Source of the DNA: Deltaproteobacteria bacterium
GTDB lineage: Bacteria > Desulfobacterota > Desulfobacteria > Desulfobacterales > JAFDFH01
Assembly: GCA_019309945.1 (NCBI GenBank)
Contig: JAFDFH010000126.1
Span: 1-10,774, forward strand
Length of the DNA: 10,774 nucleotides
Direction: 5' to 3'
The first letter of the stretch is position 1, and the number at the start of each line of letters is the position of its first letter. Below, one piece after another: positions 6,840 to 10,774 of this stretch. The notes below the pieces were generated by a model. The model saw only the letters and a program-made list of their open reading frames with translations. It was not told the origin of the DNA and made no database searches. Made by a program: the position numbers and the translations under genes.

Positions 6840-6863
6840 GGTTCAAAGGTTCAGAGGTTCAAG
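6840..6863 (+). repeat. Three tandem 8-bp GGTTCARR units
   Basis: GGTTCAAA, GGTTCAGA and GGTTCAAG follow each other without gaps, with a degenerate fourth unit after them. This is a short simple tandem repeat in the gap before the adaptor gene. No function is evident. Similar GGTTCA-rich text occurs at 5444-5460 beside the adaptor stop codon. Confidence 0.7.
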
Positions 6864-6988
6864 GTTTCTTTCTCGTCCCCGGACTGAATTTGGAATGCGT
6901 TTTTACGAGCAAAGCGTCATCTGCGTCAGGCCTAATCCAAAATTTGGAGCCCAATTGGCAATTACTTGGGAAAATGAACATTTTTAAC

Positions 6989-7005
6989 GAAGACTTCGGG
7001 TCTTC
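6989..7005 (-). terminator. Small hairpin downstream of the chelatase gene (weak terminator candidate)
   Basis: GAAGAC and GTCTTC pair perfectly over 6 bp with a 5-nt loop, about 45 nt past the chelatase stop on the minus strand. The sequence after it on that strand is A-rich rather than U-rich, so it does not fit an intrinsic terminator well. Confidence 0.25.
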
Positions 7006-7049
7006 AATGCCTTCTTTGTCCTTAACCCTGAACGTTGTTACAAATAACA

Positions 7050-10000
7050 TTAATGGATACGTCGTTTTACCCCGGTGATAAAGAGCCCGATGATGAGCAC
7101 GATAAAAAGCGATGCGAACCACTGGACACCTGAAGAAGATAAATCGGTTGTTTCGTTTTCACGATCTTTAATCTCTTCCAGTTTATAGCCTTCTATGTTT
7201 TTGGGATCAAACTTGTCCATGGAAACCTGCTCTTTTTGGTCGGATTTAGACTCGGTTGCAGGTTCATTTATGGGTTTGCGAGTTTTTTTATTAAATCCCT
7301 CGGTCAACTGTTTCTGTAATTCCTTCCGTGCTTGAACCTGCTCTGCGAGATCTTTTTGCATGGCCTGCTCAATGGCGATTTTGAATTTTTCCACCATCTC
7401 GGGTGACATCACACCGGGCAAGGAGATGATATTGACCACCATCTGATTCAAAAAAGGATTATTACACGTATGATCACAGCAGGCAACTCCTTTTTCGATG
7501 ACACTCACGGCATATTCCACAGCCAGCTTTTTTTGAACCTTTTCACCGGCGTTCCAATAGACCTTGCGGATCGCCTCCAGCATCCGGCCGGTAATGGACT
7601 GATGGGCCCAGGGACTGGCATCGTTAAAAAATTCTTTTAAATCGAGGCCGTATTTATCGGTCACATAAACATCATATGTTTGCTCCCATTTAGCTGTGTC
7701 GACGGCATCCGGGACAGTCACCTGCCATCCCCACATATATTCGACAAAATTAGCCATGGCCCCGGCGCCCGCATAATCTTCCTTTTTCATCCCTTCGATC
7801 CACTTCGGATTCAGATAACGGGTGCGAAGTTCCCGACCGATAGTTTTGGCCACGTTCTCTACCGTCACCTGATCCGGGATACGCTGCATGGCGATCAGTG
7901 TATCCGGGGTCTGACCGCTCTCGTTTTTGATCGCCAGGGAAAGGCCGCCCAGATACTGGAACATATCATCGTTGTCCATGGTGCCGTAAATATTGGAGGA
8001 CACGGAATGGATCGCCGTGTCCACCCCTCTGAGGTTTTCCTTGAATAGCGCTTTGGCCGGTTCGCCCCATTTTCCCAGACCAAAAGCAAAGCCCGCCCGG
8101 TTTTCAAAGACCTTAACGATTTCATCGTCCGATTCCCAGAATCCTGAGTTGCCCGTCATTTCGCTAACGCCGGTTCCATAGGAGCCCGGCGCTTCTGTAA
8201 AAATGCGTATTTTAGAGAGCTGTTCAGCCTGTTCTTGGCCCATACCGCTTTTGACCAGCCGATTTTTTATCTCGTTGCTGTGTTTACTGATGAGATTCTC
8301 TACATCCGTCAATACGGCCGCCTTCTGAATGGCATGGTCAATAAATAGCAACATGTTCGGGAACAGGTCCCGGTATAGGCCTGAAGGGTTTATCAGAACA
8401 TCAATCCGCGGTCGGTTCAGTGTTTTCCCGGGGATTACCTTAGTGCCGGTGACCCGGTTCCTTGTATCCCAGACGGGTTTTAGTCCCAGAAGATAAAGAA
8501 TCGTACTTTCGTTGATTCCTTCATTGCGCATGGTTTCCGTGGCCCACAGTACTACCGCCACCTTTTTGGGGTAACGCCCTTTTTCTATCAGACTTTTATC
8601 GATAATCTCCTGGGCCGCTTTTTGGCCCAGATCCCAGGCCGCTTGGGAGGGGATCTTGTCCGGACTAAAACCGTAAAAATTTTTCCCTGTGGGGATCGCA
8701 CTCGGGTTCCGGATGGGATCATTTCCTTCTCCGGAAGGAATGTAGCCCCCGTTCAGCCCTTTAATCAGGTGATCGATCTCCCGTTTTCCCGAATCAACCA
8801 GGGCCTTTGCGGCAATATCCGTTTTGATCCTGCGGTTGTTCTTTATAATGGCCTTGACCGTGTCCCGAAGGGCTTCGCCATCGGGAGACACGCCAAAGGT
8901 GTGAAGGCCGTAGGGCATGAAATTCTCCCGGATTTCGAGAAGATAGTGTTCGATCTCCTCTAAAAATTCCTCATTAAGATCGAGCTGGGAAGATAATTTA
9001 TCCGTTTCAGCGCTTGAAGCCATGGGGTGGACATGTTTTGCAAGGTCCTTATGGAGTCCCGTCTTTATAATAAGGTCTTTCATTTTTTCCAGCTTTCCAG
9101 GGGCGGTCTTACTCCCGAGGGTAAGCGACTGGTTATAATCGCTGATCATTTCGTAAAGCCTGGCGTACTCCTGATAGAGCCCTCCTTCTTTGACCGCCGG
9201 CGTGAGGTGATCGATAAGGACGCCACGACCCCTTCGCTTGGCCTGGATACCTTCGCCCACGTCATCCACGATATACGGATAAATATTGGGGATATCCGTC
9301 ATCTTTATCTCCGGAGGATCAGCAGGGGTAAGCCCGGCCTGTTTACCGGGCAACCACTCATAGGTGGCATGGGTACCGAGATGAATCATGGCATCGGCTT
9401 TAAACTTGAATCTTAACCACAGGTATGCGGCGATATACTGGTGATGGGGATAGACGGTCGGGTCGTGGTACAGCTTCATGGGGTCATCCCCCCATCCCCG
9501 GGACGGTTCCGGCATCACCACCACATTGCCGAGCATTACCGCCGGTATGATCAGTTCACCATTTTTAATCATTATATTTGAATCTTCAACGTGACCCCAT
9601 TGCTGAATGACCTTCTGTTTAAATGCTTCCGGTTGTTCGTCAAACCACTTTTTATACATTGCGATGGGAAGGCGAAGGACCTTTCCCGCCCGAATCATTT
9701 TGTCCAGTTCTCCGGGTGCCCAGCTCCCGATATTTCTTCCGTACTTAAGGATTAGCTCTTTGATGGCCTCTTCGCTGATGTCTTCGTCCATCTCGATTCG
9801 GTAGCCTTCTTCTTTCATGCGGGAAAAGATCAGTTCAAGACTTCTGAACACGTTCAAATAGCTGGCGCCGATATTCTGCTTACCCTGGCTGTGGTTATAG
9901 TAAAGTATTGCGACCCGTTTATTTTCGTTGGCTTTGTGTTTTAGTTTGATCCACATCTTGAGACGCGGGATGAGCTGCCGGATATTTTCTTTGATGGGCT

Positions 10001-10774
10001 TATGAACGAAAAGGGTTTTTCCGGACCTTGTGTCAAATACTTTTACTTTGCCGGTAAGGGGGGTGGGTTCGACCAGACCTGAAATTTCCGGATTGGCGAT
10101 GTTCCAGACCACATCCAGCGGGGGTATGCCGATGGGGTCGTCCCGCCATTCATCAATGACCAGTGAATAGAGGTTAATGGCATTAATCACCGGAACATTC
10201 AGATCGATGAGGGCGGCATCGGTCTGCTTATTTAAAGAGGACTGAAATTTGAGGGTAAACGCTAAAACCAGGTCAACCCGGGCGTGCTGATTGCGGTCCA
10301 TCAAAAGCCGGGTTAAAACATCATAAGCCCGTCCAAACGCCGGAACTACATTAAACCCTTCATCCTCAAGCCGTTTAATAATATAATCAATCGTTTCGAC
10401 TTGTCCTTCGATAAGCGAGGAAGAAAAGAGCGTCATTCCGATCCAGGGAGCTTCGTCGTTATAGTGTTTTCTGTTTTTGTACCATTTAAAGTAATTTTTA
10501 TAACTGTTGAAGATTGTTTCAGCATCCGTATGGTAGATTCCGAGTTTGAGGTGCTTCTCAACCTTCCCATAGGCGACGGAGGCGTCAAATTCCCTGTGGA
10601 CCACACGGTAGATCAAATTGCGGATATTGTTAACCGACAGGTTGCCGAAATACTCAAAAATATCAGGATCAAAAATAAATCCCTGCTTCTTGAGCCCTTC
10701 ATCGTCCCGCGACCCCCGCAGGGCATAGACACGTTTTTTATGGATAGCCACATTTTTTATTAAATATTCGCTCA
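7050..10774 (-). CDS. CobN/HmuS-like large chelatase subunit with C-terminal membrane anchor (5' end cut off)
   Basis: CobN/magnesium-chelatase H-family protein. GTG 10751 would give 1233 residues (numbering used here), but it has no ribosome binding site and the frame stays open to the window edge, so the true start is probably outside. Family blocks: LGIYHTDAETIF near the N-terminus, YPHHQYIAAYLWLR, HLGTHATYEWLPGKQ (457-471), NIYPYIVDDVGEGIQAKRRG, GLHTFG (615-620), PGSYGTG (855-861), SNIYGTMDNDDMFQYLGG (919-936) and RYLNPKWIEGM (978-988). This family inserts or removes metal ions in tetrapyrroles. Residues 1091-1096 read CCDHTC, a possible metal site. After a charged, low-complexity linker (about 1120-1207) comes one membrane helix (1209-1228) and KRRIH, implying an extracytoplasmic body. 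Soluble cobalamin-pathway CobN lacks this tail; HmuS of heme-uptake loci is the closer match I can recall. No CobS/CobT or ChlI/ChlD partner is in the window. A heme or other tetrapyrrole substrate is inferred, not shown. Confidence 0.9.
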   Translation of the reverse strand, partial: SEYLIKNVAIHKKRVYALRGSRDDEGLKKQGFIFDPDIFEYFGNLSVNNIRNLIYRVVHREFDASVAYGKVEKHLKLGIYHTDAETIFNSYKNYFKWYKNRKHYNDEAPWIGMTLFSSSLIEGQVETIDYIIKRLEDEGFNVVPAFGRAYDVLTRLLMDRNQHARVDLVLAFTLKFQSSLNKQTDAALIDLNVPVINAINLYSLVIDEWRDDPIGIPPLDVVWNIANPEISGLVEPTPLTGKVKVFDTRSGKTLFVHKPIKENIRQLIPRLKMWIKLKHKANENKRVAILYYNHSQGKQNIGASYLNVFRSLELIFSRMKEEGYRIEMDEDISEEAIKELILKYGRNIGSWAPGELDKMIRAGKVLRLPIAMYKKWFDEQPEAFKQKVIQQWGHVEDSNIMIKNGELIIPAVMLGNVVVMPEPSRGWGDDPMKLYHDPTVYPHHQYIAAYLWLRFKFKADAMIHLGTHATYEWLPGKQAGLTPADPPEIKMTDIPNIYPYIVDDVGEGIQAKRRGRGVLIDHLTPAVKEGGLYQEYARLYEMISDYNQSLTLGSKTAPGKLEKMKDLIIKTGLHKDLAKHVHPMASSAETDKLSSQLDLNEEFLEEIEHYLLEIRENFMPYGLHTFGVSPDGEALRDTVKAIIKNNRRIKTDIAAKALVDSGKREIDHLIKGLNGGYIPSGEGNDPIRNPSAIPTGKNFYGFSPDKIPSQAAWDLGQKAAQEIIDKSLIEKGRYPKKVAVVLWATETMRNEGINESTILYLLGLKPVWDTRNRVTGTKVIPGKTLNRPRIDVLINPSGLYRDLFPNMLLFIDHAIQKAAVLTDVENLISKHSNEIKNRLVKSGMGQEQAEQLSKIRIFTEAPGSYGTGVSEMTGNSGFWESDDEIVKVFENRAGFAFGLGKWGEPAKALFKENLRGVDTAIHSVSSNIYGTMDNDDMFQYLGGLSLAIKNESGQTPDTLIAMQRIPDQVTVENVAKTIGRELRTRYLNPKWIEGMKKEDYAGAGAMANFVEYMWGWQVTVPDAVDTAKWEQTYDVYVTDKYGLDLKEFFNDASPWAHQSITGRMLEAIRKVYWNAGEKVQKKLAVEYAVSVIEKGVACCDHTCNNPFLNQMVVNIISLPGVMSPEMVEKFKIAIEQAMQKDLAEQVQARKELQKQLTEGFNKKTRKPINEPATESKSDQKEQVSMDKFDPKNIEGYKLEEIKDRENETTDLSSSGVQWFASLFIVLIIGLFITGVKRRIH

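Larger units (their letters stand above)
6712..7049. other. 338-bp gap between chelatase and adaptor genes
   Basis: No convincing gene is visible; open frames on both strands here have no recognisable product and run over neighbouring genes. It contains an imperfect inverted repeat (6750-6792), a triple 8-bp tandem repeat (6840-6863), a 13-bp palindrome TCCAAAATTTGGA (6936-6948) and a small hairpin (6989-7005). A minus-strand TATAAG at 6723-6728 could be a -10 box for the adaptor gene, but I found no good -35 box. Confidence 0.6.

Noticed and set aside
6548..7078. Plus-strand 176-codon open frame over the chelatase-adaptor gap
   Set aside because: It overlaps both flanking genes antisense, includes simple tandem repeats and shows no recognisable domain.
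6859..7122. Minus-strand 87-codon open frame past the chelatase end
   Set aside because: It starts inside the chelatase coding region in another frame and continues into the gap without any recognisable motif. It is probably a chance frame.
8622..9416. Plus-strand open frames inside the chelatase gene
   Set aside because: They are antisense shadows of a strongly conserved CobN-family coding region.
10749..10751. GTG 10751 as the true chelatase start
   Set aside because: There is no ribosome binding site upstream, the frame is open to the window edge, and an extracytoplasmic protein would need an N-terminal signal that is missing from this start. The gene is therefore called partial.
7050..10774. 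Cobalamin-pathway cobN
   Set aside because: The C-terminal membrane anchor, the CCDHTC cluster and the lack of cobalamin genes nearby do not fit, although the family assignment itself is secure.

Overview
The window looks like an accessory stretch of chromosome from an anaerobic Desulfobacterota-type (deltaproteobacterial) organism. This is an inference. It rests on moderate GC content and on several dispersed intergenic repeat families that I associate with such genomes: a CATTCCGGC palindrome, a repeat whose translation reads VRQAQGPERSRRA, and GAACGTCCAACATCGAA-type repeats. No rRNA, tRNA, CRISPR array, transposase or phage gene is visible.

Layout: 1-57 is the C-terminal tail of an upstream plus-strand gene. 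79-1710 (+) encodes a membrane-anchored nitrilase-superfamily protein with one intact catalytic domain and a second, degenerate nitrilase-like domain. 1711-1828 is a convergent intergenic gap with a perfect 11-bp-stem palindrome. Everything from 1829 to the right edge is on the minus strand. In transcription order it comprises a very large CobN/HmuS-like chelatase (right edge to 7050, 5' end cut off), a 338-bp gap with short repeats, a MacA/HlyD-like periplasmic adaptor (6711-5455), a 502-bp repeat-rich gap, a MacB/LolD-type ATPase (4952-4254) and two MacB/FtsX-type permeases (4257-3043 and 3046-1829). The ATPase and the permeases overlap by 4 bp each and must be translationally coupled.

The adaptor, ATPase and two permeases form a MacAB-like tripartite export system that would need a TolC-like outer-membrane protein, not seen here. 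The CobN-like protein ends in a single transmembrane helix followed by KRRIH. By the positive-inside rule this puts its chelatase body outside the cytoplasm, unlike the soluble CobN of cobalamin synthesis. That shape recalls HmuS of Bacteroidetes heme-utilisation loci. A link between this chelatase and the exporter is suggested only by shared strand and adjacency.

The 502-bp gap between adaptor and ATPase holds a decayed fragment resembling the C-terminus of a four-helix-bundle (S23/IVS/Avd-like) protein. It is flanked by inverted copies of one repeat and interrupted by another. It looks like the remains of a small repeat-bounded element that landed inside an efflux operon, and is one of the main second-look items, together with the membrane-anchored chelatase and the tandem nitrilase.
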